Shown: piece by piece, positions 46,815 to 56,962 of the stretch | How the letters are laid out: each line of letters opens with the position of its first letter | Position numbering within the stretch: the stretch's first letter is position 1 | DNA from: Mycolicibacterium frederiksbergense | GTDB lineage: Bacteria; Actinomycetota; Actinomycetes; Mycobacteriales; Mycobacteriaceae | Assembly: GCF_029893345.1 (NCBI RefSeq) | Contig: NZ_JARXVE010000004.1 | Coordinates: 434,001-498,000, forward strand | DNA length: 64,000 nucleotides | Reading direction: 5' to 3' | Made by a program: the position numbers and the translations under genes | Notes under the pieces: generated by a model | Told to the model about the DNA's origin: nothing | Seen by the model: the letters and a program-made list of their open reading frames with translations, nothing else | Databases searched by the model: none

Positions 46815-48128
46815 ATGACCACTTTCAAAGAACACTCGACGCACACCACCGACGGCAAATTCAATCTGGCCGAGATCCTGGAGATCTTCGCGTCTGGCTC
46901 ACTGCCGTTGAAATTCACTGCCTATGACGGCAGTTCGGCCGGTCCCGAGGACGCCACCCTCGGCCTGGACCTCAAGAGCCCACGCGGCACCACCTATCTG
47001 GCCACCGCACCGGGCGATCTGGGCCTGGCCCGCGCCTATATCTCCGGCGATCTGGAAATGCATGGGGTGCATCCGGGTGACCCGTACCCGCTGTTGTGCG
47101 CGCTGGCCCACAAGATGGCGTTCAAGCGGCCGCCGGCCCGAGTGCTGGCCAATATCGTGCGGTCTATCGGCTTCGAGCACCTCATGCCCATCGCGCCGCC
47201 GCCGCAGGAAGCGCTGCCGCGCTGGCGCCGGACGGTCGAGGGGTTGCGGCACAGCAAGACCCGTGACGCCGAGGCGATCCACCATCACTACGACGTGTCG
47301 AACACCTTCTACGAATGGGTGCTCGGGCCGTCGATGACCTACACCTGCGCGTGTTATCCGGATGCGGACGCCAGCCTGGAAGAGGCGCAGGACAACAAGT
47401 ATCGGCTGGTGTTCGAGAAGCTGCGACTGCAGCCCGGCGACCGGTTGCTCGATGTCGGCTGCGGTTGGGGCAGCATGGTGCGCTACGCGGCGCGCCGCGG
47501 GGTCAAGGCACTCGGCGTGACGCTGTCGCAGGAGCAGGCGCGCTGGGCCCAGCAGGCCATCGAGGAGGAGGGTCTCGCCGACCTGGCCGAGGTGCGGCAC
47601 GGCGATTACCGCGACATCACCGAGACCCGATTCGACGCGGTGTCCTCGATCGGACTGACCGAGCACATCGGCGTGCACAACTATCCGTCGTACTTCGACT
47701 TCCTGAGGTCGAAGATGCGTCCCGGAGCCCTGCTGCTCAACCACTGCATCACCCGCCCCAACAACCGGTCCGGCGCGGCCGCTGGCGGATTCATCGACCG
47801 CTACGTGTTCCCCGACGGGGAGTTGACCGGCTCCGGACGCATCATCGCCGAGGCGCAGAACGTGGGCCTGGAGGTCGTGCACGAGGAGAACCTGCGCGAC
47901 CACTATGCGCTGACGTTGCGCGACTGGTGCGCCAACCTGGTCGAGCATTGGGACGAGGCGGTCGCCGAGGTGGGGTTACCCACCGCGAAGGTGTGGGGCC
48001 TGTACATGGCCGGATCCCGGCTCGGCTTTGAGACGAATGTGGTTCAGCTGCACCAGGTTCTGGCCGTCAAGCTGGATCGGCACGGCAACGACGGCGGGCT
48101 GCCGCTGCGGCCGTGGTGGACGGGCTAG
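46815..48128 (+). CDS. cfa: Cyclopropane-fatty-acyl-phospholipid synthase family methyltransferase
   Basis: 437 residues. The N-terminal lipid-binding part (KFNLAEILEIFASGSLPLKFTAYDG) precedes the CFA catalytic domain: HHYDVSNTFYEWVLGPSMTYTCACY (about 155-180), the SAM loop LLDVGCGWGSMVRYAA (213-228), and SIGLTEHIGVHNYPSYFDFLRS with a conserved Glu/His. It alkylates the double bond of phospholipid-bound oleate. With the flavoprotein upstream, the probable product is 10-methylstearate (tuberculostearic acid); its M. smegmatis counterpart has that role (recalled). It is convergent with dnaX. Confidence 0.93.
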   Translation: MTTFKEHSTHTTDGKFNLAEILEIFASGSLPLKFTAYDGSSAGPEDATLGLDLKSPRGTTYLATAPGDLGLARAYISGDLEMHGVHPGDPYPLLCALAHKMAFKRPPARVLANIVRSIGFEHLMPIAPPPQEALPRWRRTVEGLRHSKTRDAEAIHHHYDVSNTFYEWVLGPSMTYTCACYPDADASLEEAQDNKYRLVFEKLRLQPGDRLLDVGCGWGSMVRYAARRGVKALGVTLSQEQARWAQQAIEEEGLADLAEVRHGDYRDITETRFDAVSSIGLTEHIGVHNYPSYFDFLRSKMRPGALLLNHCITRPNNRSGAAAGGFIDRYVFPDGELTGSGRIIAEAQNVGLEVVHEENLRDHYALTLRDWCANLVEHWDEAVAEVGLPTAKVWGLYMAGSRLGFETNVVQLHQVLAVKLDRHGNDGGLPLRPWWTG

Positions 48129-48148
48129 AGCTGGACGGGCTCGTCGAA

Positions 48149-48197
48149 ATTGCGCTCAGGGTCGTGAATTCGCCTTCCCAACGACCCTCAGCGCAAT
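48149..48197. repeat. Second-type palindrome between cfa and dnaX
   Basis: ATTGCGCTCAGGGTCGT (48149-48165) and ACGACCCTCAGCGCAAT (48181-48197) pair over 17 bp with one central C-C mismatch; the 15-nt loop is GAATTCGCCTTCCCA. The sequence is unrelated to repeats A-D. It may act as a bidirectional terminator or be a member of another dispersed family. Confidence 0.7.
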
Positions 48198-48213
48198 CTC
48201 AACGCGCCACGCG

Positions 48214-50289
48214 CTAGCCCTCGATCTTTCGCGCCCCGAGTTCGTTCTGCAGCAGCTCCAGCGCGACCTCCTCGGGGTCACGACGAGGCCCCGTCTCCAT
48301 CTGCCCGGCCTCGGCGAGCATCTCCGCTTCCTCCTCCTCGGGGGACTGCGGCGGTTCCGGAGGCGGCACCGGGTCAGGTTCGGGTATGACGCGACCCGGC
48401 CGGCTGGGCACCCGCGGTGGCGGCTTGCTGGCCCGCGGCGCGGGGGGCGCGGCGACCTCGACGGTGCCAACGTCGCACCGGATCTGCCAGTCCACGCCGA
48501 GCGCATCCTTCAATGCATCCCGAATCACGTCGGCATTGCGCGACTCGGTCAGCCGCTTTGCCAGTGGCGCCGATTCGTGAGACAGCACCAGGGTTTTGTC
48601 TTCGACCGCACGCACGATCGCCCCCGACAACATGACCTCGGTGGTGCGGCTGCGCTCGCGCACCTTCTCGCGCACCGTCGTCCACATCGAGCGCACCGCG
48701 GCGGCGTTGGGTTCACCACCGACGGCCGGCGCCGGCGCGGGCTCAGGTTCCGGGGTGAACTCGGGCTCCGGCTCGGGCTCGAAGTCGGGCTCCGGCGGGA
48801 GCGGCGGCTCGGGCTCGGGCTCTGGTTCCGGAGCGGGAGGCGGTGGTGGTGGCGGTGCGGACACCGGTTCGGGTGCACGCTCCGGTTCGGGTGCACGCTC
48901 CGGTTCGGGAGCACGCTCCGGTTCCGGAGCGGGCGGCGGCGGGGGTGGCGGTGCAGGAGGAGGCGTGGGCTCCGGTTCAGGCGCCGGGGCCGGAGCTTGG
49001 GCCGAGGCCGGGGCAGGGGCCGATGCAGGGGCAGGTTCCGGGGCGGCCTGGCTGCGGCGGGTGAAGGTCTTGGCCGGCGCAGCGGGTGCCGATGACGACG
49101 AGGCTTCGCCGGCCGGGATCGACATGTCCAGCCGGGTCTCGATGCGTTCGATGCGCTGCAGCAGCGCCGATTCGGTGTCGTGCGCCGACGGCAGCAGCAG
49201 CCGCGCGCACACCACTTCCAGCAGCAGTCGCGGTGCGGTGGCGCCGCGCATCTCGCCGAGCCCGGCGTGCACCACCTCGGCATACCGGGCGAGTGTCGCC
49301 GCACCCGCATGGTCGGCCTGCTCGCGCATCCGCTCCAGCACGTCGGCCGGTGCGTCCACCACGCCGCGGGTGACCGCGTCGGGCACGGCCTGCAGCACGA
49401 TCAGGTCGCGGAAGCGCTCCAGCAGATCGGTGGCGAACCGGCGCGGATCGTGGCCGGCGTCGATGACGGCTTCGACGGCGCCGAACAGCGCCGCCGCGTC
49501 TCCGGCGGCCAGCGCCTCGACGGCGTCGTCGATGAGCGCCATATCGGTGGCGCCGAGCAGGGCCAGGGCCCGTTGGTAGGTGATGTGGTTGCCGTTGGCG
49601 CCCTGTTCGGAGCCGGCCAGCAGCTGATCGAGCACCGAGAGCGTGTCGCGGGGTGAACCGCCGCCGGCCCGGATGACCAGCGGGTAGACCGCGTCGTCGA
49701 CGTCGACGTTCTCCTCTGCGCAGATGCGTTCGAGCAGCGGACGCATGGTGCGCGGGGCCAGCAGCCGGAACGGGTAGTGATGCGTGCGCGACCGGATGGT
49801 CGGCAGCACCTTTTCCGGTTCGGTGGTGGCGAACACGAAGATCAGGTGCTCGGGCGGCTCCTCGACGATCTTGAGCAGCGCGTTGAAGCCGGCCGTGGTG
49901 ACCATGTGCGCTTCATCGATGATGAAGATGCGGTAGCGGGATTGTGCAGGGGTGAAGAACGCGCGGTCGCGCAGTTCTCGGGTGTCGTCGACGCCACCGT
50001 GGCTGGCCGCGTCGAGTTCGGTGACGTCGAGGTTGCCCGGGCCGTTGGGGGCCAGCGCAACGCATGAATCGCACACCCCGCACGGCGTGGGCGTGGGCCC
50101 CTGCTCGCAGTTGAGCGAGCGGGCCAGGATGCGCGCCGATGAGGTCTTACCGCAGCCGCGTGGCCCGGAGAACAGATAGGCGTGGTTGATCCGCCCCGCG
50201 GTCAGCGCGGTGCATAGCGGCTCGGTGACATGTTCCTGGCCAACGACTTCCGCGAAGCTTGCCGGCCGGTATTTGCGGTAAAGAGCCAC
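48214..50289 (-). CDS. dnaX: DNA polymerase III subunits gamma/tau
   Basis: 691 residues, GTG start. The AAA+ domain has Walker A GPRGCGKTSSARIL (42-55), the zinc-site Cys61, Cys70, Cys73 and Cys76, Walker B IFIIDEAHM and the SRC-like TRELRDRAFF region. A very long Pro/Glu-rich linker (about 400-520) and the tau C-terminal domain (LSGAIVRAVEDKTLVLSHESAPLAKRL on) follow. No A/T-rich slippery site for a programmed gamma frameshift is seen, so a single tau-like product is likely. It loads beta clamps. Convergent with cfa. Confidence 0.97.
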   Translation of the reverse strand: MALYRKYRPASFAEVVGQEHVTEPLCTALTAGRINHAYLFSGPRGCGKTSSARILARSLNCEQGPTPTPCGVCDSCVALAPNGPGNLDVTELDAASHGGVDDTRELRDRAFFTPAQSRYRIFIIDEAHMVTTAGFNALLKIVEEPPEHLIFVFATTEPEKVLPTIRSRTHHYPFRLLAPRTMRPLLERICAEENVDVDDAVYPLVIRAGGGSPRDTLSVLDQLLAGSEQGANGNHITYQRALALLGATDMALIDDAVEALAAGDAAALFGAVEAVIDAGHDPRRFATDLLERFRDLIVLQAVPDAVTRGVVDAPADVLERMREQADHAGAATLARYAEVVHAGLGEMRGATAPRLLLEVVCARLLLPSAHDTESALLQRIERIETRLDMSIPAGEASSSSAPAAPAKTFTRRSQAAPEPAPASAPAPASAQAPAPAPEPEPTPPPAPPPPPPPAPEPERAPEPERAPEPERAPEPVSAPPPPPPPAPEPEPEPEPPLPPEPDFEPEPEPEFTPEPEPAPAPAVGGEPNAAAVRSMWTTVREKVRERSRTTEVMLSGAIVRAVEDKTLVLSHESAPLAKRLTESRNADVIRDALKDALGVDWQIRCDVGTVEVAAPPAPRASKPPPRVPSRPGRVIPEPDPVPPPEPPQSPEEEEAEMLAEAGQMETGPRRDPEEVALELLQNELGARKIEG
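48864..48917 (-). repeat. 18-bp tandem repeats in the dnaX linker
   Basis: Three units (48864-48881, 48882-48899, 48900-48917), with a partial fourth, encode PEPERA. The third differs by one base. They lie within a longer Glu-Pro-rich linker and may vary in copy number between strains. Confidence 0.85.
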
Positions 50290-50315
50290 GGGAGAAGGCT
50301 ACCGATCCCGTCCGA

Positions 50316-51749
<1,434 letters not shown>

Positions 51750-51787
51750 TTACGGGACCGGTCGGGGCGTCGGTTACGATTGCCGAC

Positions 51788-51873
51788 GGAGGATTCGCCT
51801 AGTGGCCTATGGCGCTCGCCTGGAACGCGGGTTGGGTTAACAGCCCTCAGGGGTTCAAATCCCCTATCCTCCG
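51788..51873 (+). tRNA. serV: tRNA-Ser (GGA)
   Basis: 86 nt, class II. The acceptor arms GGAGGAT and ATCCTCC pair fully, with G73 as discriminator. The anticodon loop CTGGAAC gives anticodon GGA, inside the stem CTCGC/GCGGG. A variable arm (GGTTGGGTTAACAGCCC) and the T-loop GGGGTTCAAATCCCC are present. CCA is not encoded. Confidence 0.96.
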
Positions 51874-51947
51874 CGCTTGGGCACGGGGTGTGACCTGCTG
51901 ATTCAGCCGGTCACACCCCGACCCCATCTGGCATCCCGAGGAGGACC

Positions 51948-52571
51948 ATGGGCCGCGCCGTCACGGTGATCTGGCACGCATCGTTTTCGATCCTGGCCGC
52001 CGGCCTCTACTTCTTCTTCGTTCTTCCGCGCTGGCCCGAACTCATGGGCCAAACCTCCCCGACGCTCGGGCTGGTCCTGCGCATCGTCGCCGGCGTGCTC
52101 ATCGGGTTGACGGCCCTGCCGGTGGTGTTCACCCTGCAGCGGACCCAGCGTCCCGAGCTGGCCACCCCGCAGTTGGCGCTGCGGCTGCGGGCCGCCTCGA
52201 TTTCCCTGCATGTGCTGGCGGCGGTGCTGATCGTCGGCACCGCGGTCGCCGAGATCTGGCTGTCCCTGGATAACGACGGGCAGTGGCTGTTCGGGATCTA
52301 CGGTGCGGCCGCCGCGATCGCTCTGCTCGGCATCTTCGGCTTCTACCTCGCGTTTGTCGCCGAGCTCCCGCCGCCACCGCCGAAACCGCTGAAGACCCGG
52401 GAGAAGACGCAGCGCCGCGGACGGAAGCAGGCCGCTGCCAACGCCGAAGAAGCCGAAGAGGCTGAAGAAACTTCAGAAGCTGACAAAGAAGCCGAAAAGG
52501 CTGACGACTCCGAGGCCGAAGAGACTGAAGACGCCGAGCCGGTCGAGACCAAGGCCACCGTCGAGAGCTGA
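51948..52571 (+). CDS. Four-helix membrane protein with acidic tail (Rv3723-like)
   Basis: 207 residues, ATG after GAGGAGGACC. Four hydrophobic helices: VIWHASFSILAAGLYFFFVLP, LVLRIVAGVLIGLTALPVVF, LHVLAAVLIVGTAVAEIWL, YGAAAAIALLGIFGFYLAFVAE. A basic linker (KTREKTQRRGRKQ) is followed by a 50-residue Glu/Ala/Asp-rich cytoplasmic tail. No family function is known. It lies after tRNA-Ser and before a protease gene with a 41-bp gap. Confidence 0.8.
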   Translation: MGRAVTVIWHASFSILAAGLYFFFVLPRWPELMGQTSPTLGLVLRIVAGVLIGLTALPVVFTLQRTQRPELATPQLALRLRAASISLHVLAAVLIVGTAVAEIWLSLDNDGQWLFGIYGAAAAIALLGIFGFYLAFVAELPPPPPKPLKTREKTQRRGRKQAAANAEEAEEAEETSEADKEAEKADDSEAEETEDAEPVETKATVES

Positions 52572-52612
52572 GCCCCGTCGACATCGGCGGCACACCCAGC
52601 CAAGATGAGTAC

Positions 52613-53635
52613 ATGGGCAAACTGAGCTCGCGTCCGGTTCGAACGATCTTCGCCGTCGCGTTGACCGCCGCGGCTGCCGTTGTCGCCCCATTGGCTCCGG
52701 CCGGTGCCGCGCCCGGCGACCCGGAAGCGGTTGCCGCCCAGGTCGAGCCGTCGGTCGCCCGCATCGACACCGTGGTGGATTACCAGCAGGCCATCGGCAT
52801 CGGCACCGGCATCGTGCTGTCCCCGAGCGGCGAGGTGCTGACCAACTACCACGTCGTGCAGGGCGCAAACGCGGTCAACGCCACGGTGGGCGGTCAGACC
52901 TACCGCGCCGATCTGGTCGGCTACGACCGTCTGCACGACATCGCGGTGCTGCAACTGCAGGGTGCGGCCGGCCTGATCCCCGCGCCGATCGGCGATTCGG
53001 CCACGTTGGCCCCGGGTCAGCCGGTAGTCGCACTCGGCAATGCCGCAGGCAGCAGGGCGCCGCTGACCCGCGAGGTGGGCAGCGTCACCGCGTTCGGCCA
53101 GACCGTCAACGCCGAGGACGAACTCACCGGCAGCGCCGATCAGATCAACGGCCTGTTCGAGTTCGCCGCCCCGGTGCGTGCCGGCGACTCCGGCGGACCG
53201 GTGGTCAACGATGCCGGACAGGTCGTGGGTATGACGACGGCGGCGACGGTGAACTTCCGGATGGGCCCCGGCGGCAAGGGCTTTGCGATCCCGATCAATG
53301 ACGCGCTGGCCATCGCCGGTCAGATTCGTTCCCGCACCCCGGCGCCGGCGGTGCACATCGGACCGCCGACCATGCTCGGCGTCGGCGTGCGCACGGCGCA
53401 GCGGCAGGGCATCGGGGTGATCGTCCAGGACGTGATGCGGGGCGGCCCGGCCGAGGCGGCCGGCCTGATGCCGGGCGACCTGCTCACCGTCATCGAAGGC
53501 ACTCCCCTGGATTCGGCGCGCACCCTGACGCTGGTCCTCGATCAGCACTACCCCGGCGATGTCATCGGCCTGACCTGGCTGGACCGCTCCGGTCAGCAGC
53601 GCACCGGCAAGGCCACGCTGGTTGCCGGGCCGTAA
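52613..53635 (+). CDS. Secreted trypsin-like serine protease with PDZ domain (PepA/HtrA-like)
   Basis: 340 residues. A signal peptide (VRTIFAVALTAAAAVVAPLAPAGAA) leads to an S1C protease with the triad His80 (TNYHVV), Asp109 (RLHDIAVL) and Ser193 (GDSGGP). The PDZ domain follows (about 245-335, GVRTAQRQGIGVIVQDVMRGG). There is no transmembrane anchor after processing, so it is probably periplasmic or released, acting in envelope protein quality control. The PucR gene begins 3 bp after its stop, so the two are co-transcribed. Confidence 0.93.
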   Translation: MGKLSSRPVRTIFAVALTAAAAVVAPLAPAGAAPGDPEAVAAQVEPSVARIDTVVDYQQAIGIGTGIVLSPSGEVLTNYHVVQGANAVNATVGGQTYRADLVGYDRLHDIAVLQLQGAAGLIPAPIGDSATLAPGQPVVALGNAAGSRAPLTREVGSVTAFGQTVNAEDELTGSADQINGLFEFAAPVRAGDSGGPVVNDAGQVVGMTTAATVNFRMGPGGKGFAIPINDALAIAGQIRSRTPAPAVHIGPPTMLGVGVRTAQRQGIGVIVQDVMRGGPAEAAGLMPGDLLTVIEGTPLDSARTLTLVLDQHYPGDVIGLTWLDRSGQQRTGKATLVAGP

Positions 53636-53638
53636 TCA

Positions 53639-55156
53639 GTGCTCACGCTGGATCGGCTGATCAACGTCCTGGGCGGCTACGGCGTGCGGCTGCGGTACTG
53701 CCCGGCCTCCCGCTCGACCGCGCTCCGCAGCGTGGTGATGCACGAACCCGGCCCGGTCATCGGCGACGTGCTGCTGGCGGTCGGTGCCGGTTCGATCGCC
53801 GAGGCGGTGCGATGGGCGGCATCCGCACGCGCCGTGGTGGTGTTGGTCCGCAGCATGGACGCCCCGGGCGACGTGCTGGCCACCGACCACCGGATCGCGG
53901 TCATGACGGTGGAGCCCGAGGTCTCCTGGAGTGAGCTGGCGGGCGTGGTCTACGGGCTGGTGCTGGAGGGCCGGGAGACCGATTCCGGCCGTGGCCCAAC
54001 CGATTTGTTCGCCCTGGCGGACAGCCTCGCCGAGGCGGTGGGCGGCGCGGTCACCATCGAGGACCGCCGCAGCGCGGTGCTGGCGTACTCGCGGCTGCAG
54101 CAGCACGCGGACCCGGCCCGTGCCGAGACGATCCTGAGCCGGGGCGCGACGTCACGGCTGCGAGTCCTGTTCAACAACCGCGGGGTGTTCCGGCACCTGG
54201 CCGAATCCGATGAGCCGATGTTCGTCGCCGGCGACGACGAATATGGCCTGACCGGCCGAATGGTGGTCGCCGCCCGGGCCGGCCGGGAACTGCTCGGGTC
54301 GATCTGGGTGGCCTGCGCCGAACCGCTGCCCGAAGCCCGCCGCGTGGCGCTGGCCGATGGCGCCCGCATGGTCGCCCTGCATCTGCTGCGTTCCCGGGCC
54401 AGTGCCGACCTGGAACGTCAGGTGGAATCGGAGCTGGTGATCCGTCTGCTCGAGGGGGCCGCCGACGCCACGACGGTCGCCAGCCGGCTGGCCCTGCCGC
54501 AGACACCGCTGCGGGTGATCGCGCTGCGGGCGCATACCGCCGACGAACGGCACGCCGCGCTGATGCTGGCGTTCGAGCGGGCGACGGCCGGCTTCGGCTG
54601 GTCCCGCCCCGGGCGCAGCGCCCTGGTCGGCAACACCGTCTATACCGTGCTGCCCGGGGCCGAGGAGGTGGCCGCGACCGGCTGGGTGGCCGGATTGCGG
54701 GCCGCGCTGCCCGAGCGGGTGACCGTGCTGGCCGGGATCAGCGGCCCGGCCACCGCCGCCGAACTGGCGCTGGCCCGGGGCGAGGCCGACGAATGCCTGG
54801 CCCTGCACGAGGTGCGCCGCGGTGGTGCGGTGCCGGTGTACGACCAGGCCTGGGACGACATTCTGCTGCAACGGCTGCGGATCGCGGCACGTTCCGGCCG
54901 GGCCCCGCAGCGTGGGCCGGTCGCCGAGTTGCGCCGTCACGATCAGGCGCACGGCACCCAGTACGCGGCGACGCTGCGGGCCTGGCTGGCGGCGCAAGGG
55001 GATCTCGCCGAGGCCGGCGCGGCGCTGGGCGTGCACGAGAACACCGTGCGGTATCGGCTGCGCAAGATGGCCGAGCTGACCCAGCTCAACCTGGCCGATG
55101 CGCGCAAGCGGCTGGCGATGATGATCGAACTCGCCGCTACCGAGGATCTGTCGTAA
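53639..55156 (+). CDS. PucR/CdaR family transcriptional regulator
   Basis: 505 residues, GTG start. A PucR-type N-terminal region (VIGDVLLAVGAGSIAEAVRWAASARAVVVLV) is followed by a GGDEF-like CdaR middle (about 290-400) and the C-terminal HTH_30 (LAAQGDLAEAGAALGVHENTVRYRLRKMAEL, about 445-480). Members sense purine, sugar-acid or amino-acid metabolites and often activate a neighbouring catabolic gene. The next gene, 66 bp on, is a D-amino-acid dehydrogenase-like flavoenzyme and a natural target candidate. Confidence 0.92.
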   Translation: MLTLDRLINVLGGYGVRLRYCPASRSTALRSVVMHEPGPVIGDVLLAVGAGSIAEAVRWAASARAVVVLVRSMDAPGDVLATDHRIAVMTVEPEVSWSELAGVVYGLVLEGRETDSGRGPTDLFALADSLAEAVGGAVTIEDRRSAVLAYSRLQQHADPARAETILSRGATSRLRVLFNNRGVFRHLAESDEPMFVAGDDEYGLTGRMVVAARAGRELLGSIWVACAEPLPEARRVALADGARMVALHLLRSRASADLERQVESELVIRLLEGAADATTVASRLALPQTPLRVIALRAHTADERHAALMLAFERATAGFGWSRPGRSALVGNTVYTVLPGAEEVAATGWVAGLRAALPERVTVLAGISGPATAAELALARGEADECLALHEVRRGGAVPVYDQAWDDILLQRLRIAARSGRAPQRGPVAELRRHDQAHGTQYAATLRAWLAAQGDLAEAGAALGVHENTVRYRLRKMAELTQLNLADARKRLAMMIELAATEDLS

Positions 55157-55222
55157 CTCGACAATCGCACCCCGTCCCATTGTCGGGCTGACACAAACAG
55201 CGCGAGAGCGATCACGCCCACC

Positions 55223-56482
55223 ATGGGGGGTATGTATGGTGTCGAACGCCTTGATGGCGGCCCGCGGTCTGCGGTCGTCGTGGGCGCAGGCATCGTCGGC
55301 CTGTCTACCGCGTGGTTTCTGCAGGAGCGCGGGGTCAAGGTCACCGTGGTCGACCGCACCGGGGTGGCCGCGGGTGCGTCCTGGGGCAACGCCGGCTGGG
55401 TGTCGCCGACACTGACCATCCCGCTCAACGATCCGGCCGTACTGCGCTACGGGCTACGCTCCCTGCTCAGCCCGACCGCGCCGTTGCGCATCCCGCTGAC
55501 CTCCAGCCCCCGGCTGTGGGCGTTTCTGGCCCAGTTCGCGATGAACTGCCGGCTTTCGTCGTGGACCAGGGCCGCCAAGGCCAACCTGCCGCTCAACGAG
55601 GAGTGCATCGAGGCCTACGACGTGCTGACCGCCAACGGGGTGGCGGTGCCCACCACCGACGGGGCGATCACGGCGTTGTTCGAATCCGCGCAGCAGGCCG
55701 AACATCTGATGACCGAACTGCGCCGGATGGCGGCAGTCGGCCAGACCGTCACCGTGACCGGCCTGTCCGGCGCGACGCTGCGTGACCAGGTCCCGCTGGC
55801 CTCACCGGCGATCACCAACGGCATCAACGTCGAAGGTCAGCGCTTCGTGGACCCGGGCCGGTTCGTGCACGCGCTGGCCGACGCCGTCGTCGAAAGGGGC
55901 GGGGAGCTCATCACCGGCGAGGTGATCGGCGTCGTGCCCACCGGGATCGGGGTCAAGGTGTCGCTGCCGGATGATGCGCTGGCCGCCGACGCCGCGGTCA
56001 TTGCCACCGGCGCGTGGCTCTCGAAGCTGACCGAGCGGTGGGTCCGCACGCCGGTGCGGGCCGGTCGCGGCTACTCGTTCACCGTGCCGATAGACCGTCC
56101 GATCCTCGGGCCCATCTATCTGCCCGACGCGCGGGTGGCCTGCACGCCGTACCAGGGCCGGCTCCGGGTGGCCGGGACCATGGAGTTCCGCTCCCCCGAC
56201 GCCCCGGTGCGACCGGCTCGGGTCGACGCGATCGTCGCGTCGGCCGCGCCACTGCTCGAGGGTGTGGACTGGGCAGCGCGCACCGATGTGTGGGTGGGCC
56301 CGCGTCCGGTCACTCCGGACGGGCGCCCGCTGATCGGCGAGGTGGCCGAAGGCATCTACGTGGCGGGCGGTCACGGCATGTGGGGACTGGCCCACGGCCC
56401 GGTGACCGGCAGGTTGCTCGCCGAATATGTCACCACCGGAAAGCAACCCGAAGCACTGCAGGACTTCGACCCCCTCCGATAG
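55223..56482 (+). CDS. FAD-dependent D-amino-acid dehydrogenase-like oxidoreductase (DadA family)
   Basis: 419 residues from ATG 55223; ATG 55232 is an alternative. The dinucleotide loop VVVGAGIVGLSTAWFLQERG (18-37), the GASWGNAGWVSPTL motif of DadA proteins and a C-terminal FAD motif PRPVTPDGRPLIGEVAEGIYVAGGHGMWGLAHGP are all present. These enzymes deaminate D-amino acids or related amines and pass electrons to quinone. Downstream genes are a GreA-like protein (8 bp on) and a TetR regulator, forming a same-strand cluster. Substrate unproven. Confidence 0.9.
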   Translation: MGGMYGVERLDGGPRSAVVVGAGIVGLSTAWFLQERGVKVTVVDRTGVAAGASWGNAGWVSPTLTIPLNDPAVLRYGLRSLLSPTAPLRIPLTSSPRLWAFLAQFAMNCRLSSWTRAAKANLPLNEECIEAYDVLTANGVAVPTTDGAITALFESAQQAEHLMTELRRMAAVGQTVTVTGLSGATLRDQVPLASPAITNGINVEGQRFVDPGRFVHALADAVVERGGELITGEVIGVVPTGIGVKVSLPDDALAADAAVIATGAWLSKLTERWVRTPVRAGRGYSFTVPIDRPILGPIYLPDARVACTPYQGRLRVAGTMEFRSPDAPVRPARVDAIVASAAPLLEGVDWAARTDVWVGPRPVTPDGRPLIGEVAEGIYVAGGHGMWGLAHGPVTGRLLAEYVTTGKQPEALQDFDPLR

Positions 56483-56490
56483 GAATGAAA

Positions 56491-56958
56491 ATGACCACCA
56501 GCCAACGAATTTGGATGTCACCGCAGGCGCACGAACGGCTGCAGGACGAGCTGACGACGCTGCGCGAACTGATCGCCACCGAAGCCGCCGAGGACTCGGA
56601 CGAGAACCAGGTGGCGATCCAGCGCGCCCGTCAGGCCCGCATCCAGCACATCCACGACATACTGCTGTACGCCGTGGTCGGCGAGAATCCGGCGGACGAC
56701 GGGGTGGCCGAGCCGGGCATGGTGCTCACCGTGCGCTACGACCAGTCCGGCGATACCGAGACCTTCCTGTTGGGGGTTCGCGGCGCCGAGTACGGCGATC
56801 TGGAGGTGTATTCGATGAACTCGCCGTTGGGCGAGGCCATCATCGGTGCACGCCCCGGCGAGCAGCGGCACTATTCGGTGCCCAGCGGCGCGGCCGTGCC
56901 GGTCACCCTGCTCAGCGCCGTCCCGTTCGGAATGCACGAGGTGCGCACCCTAACCTGA
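56491..56958 (+). CDS. GreA/GreB C-terminal-domain protein
   Basis: 155 residues from ATG 56491, with AGGA six bases upstream; ATG 56485 is also in frame. An N-terminal helical hairpin (MSPQAHERLQDELTTLRELIATEAAEDSDENQ) and a C-terminal beta domain with the GreA-type GDLEVYSMNSPLGEAIIGARPGEQRHYSVPSG segment are clear. It thus has both a coiled coil and the RNA-polymerase-binding domain. The tip acidic pair of GreA (DE) is partly preserved (EDSDEN). It may be a Gre paralogue (Rnk/CarD-like secondary-channel factor) rather than the housekeeping GreA. Confidence 0.85.
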   Translation: MTTSQRIWMSPQAHERLQDELTTLRELIATEAAEDSDENQVAIQRARQARIQHIHDILLYAVVGENPADDGVAEPGMVLTVRYDQSGDTETFLLGVRGAEYGDLEVYSMNSPLGEAIIGARPGEQRHYSVPSGAAVPVTLLSAVPFGMHEVRTLT

Positions 56959-56962
56959 GTGG

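Noticed and set aside
48214..50289. Programmed frameshift in dnaX giving gamma
   Set aside because: No A/T-rich slippery heptamer is visible; a single product is likely.
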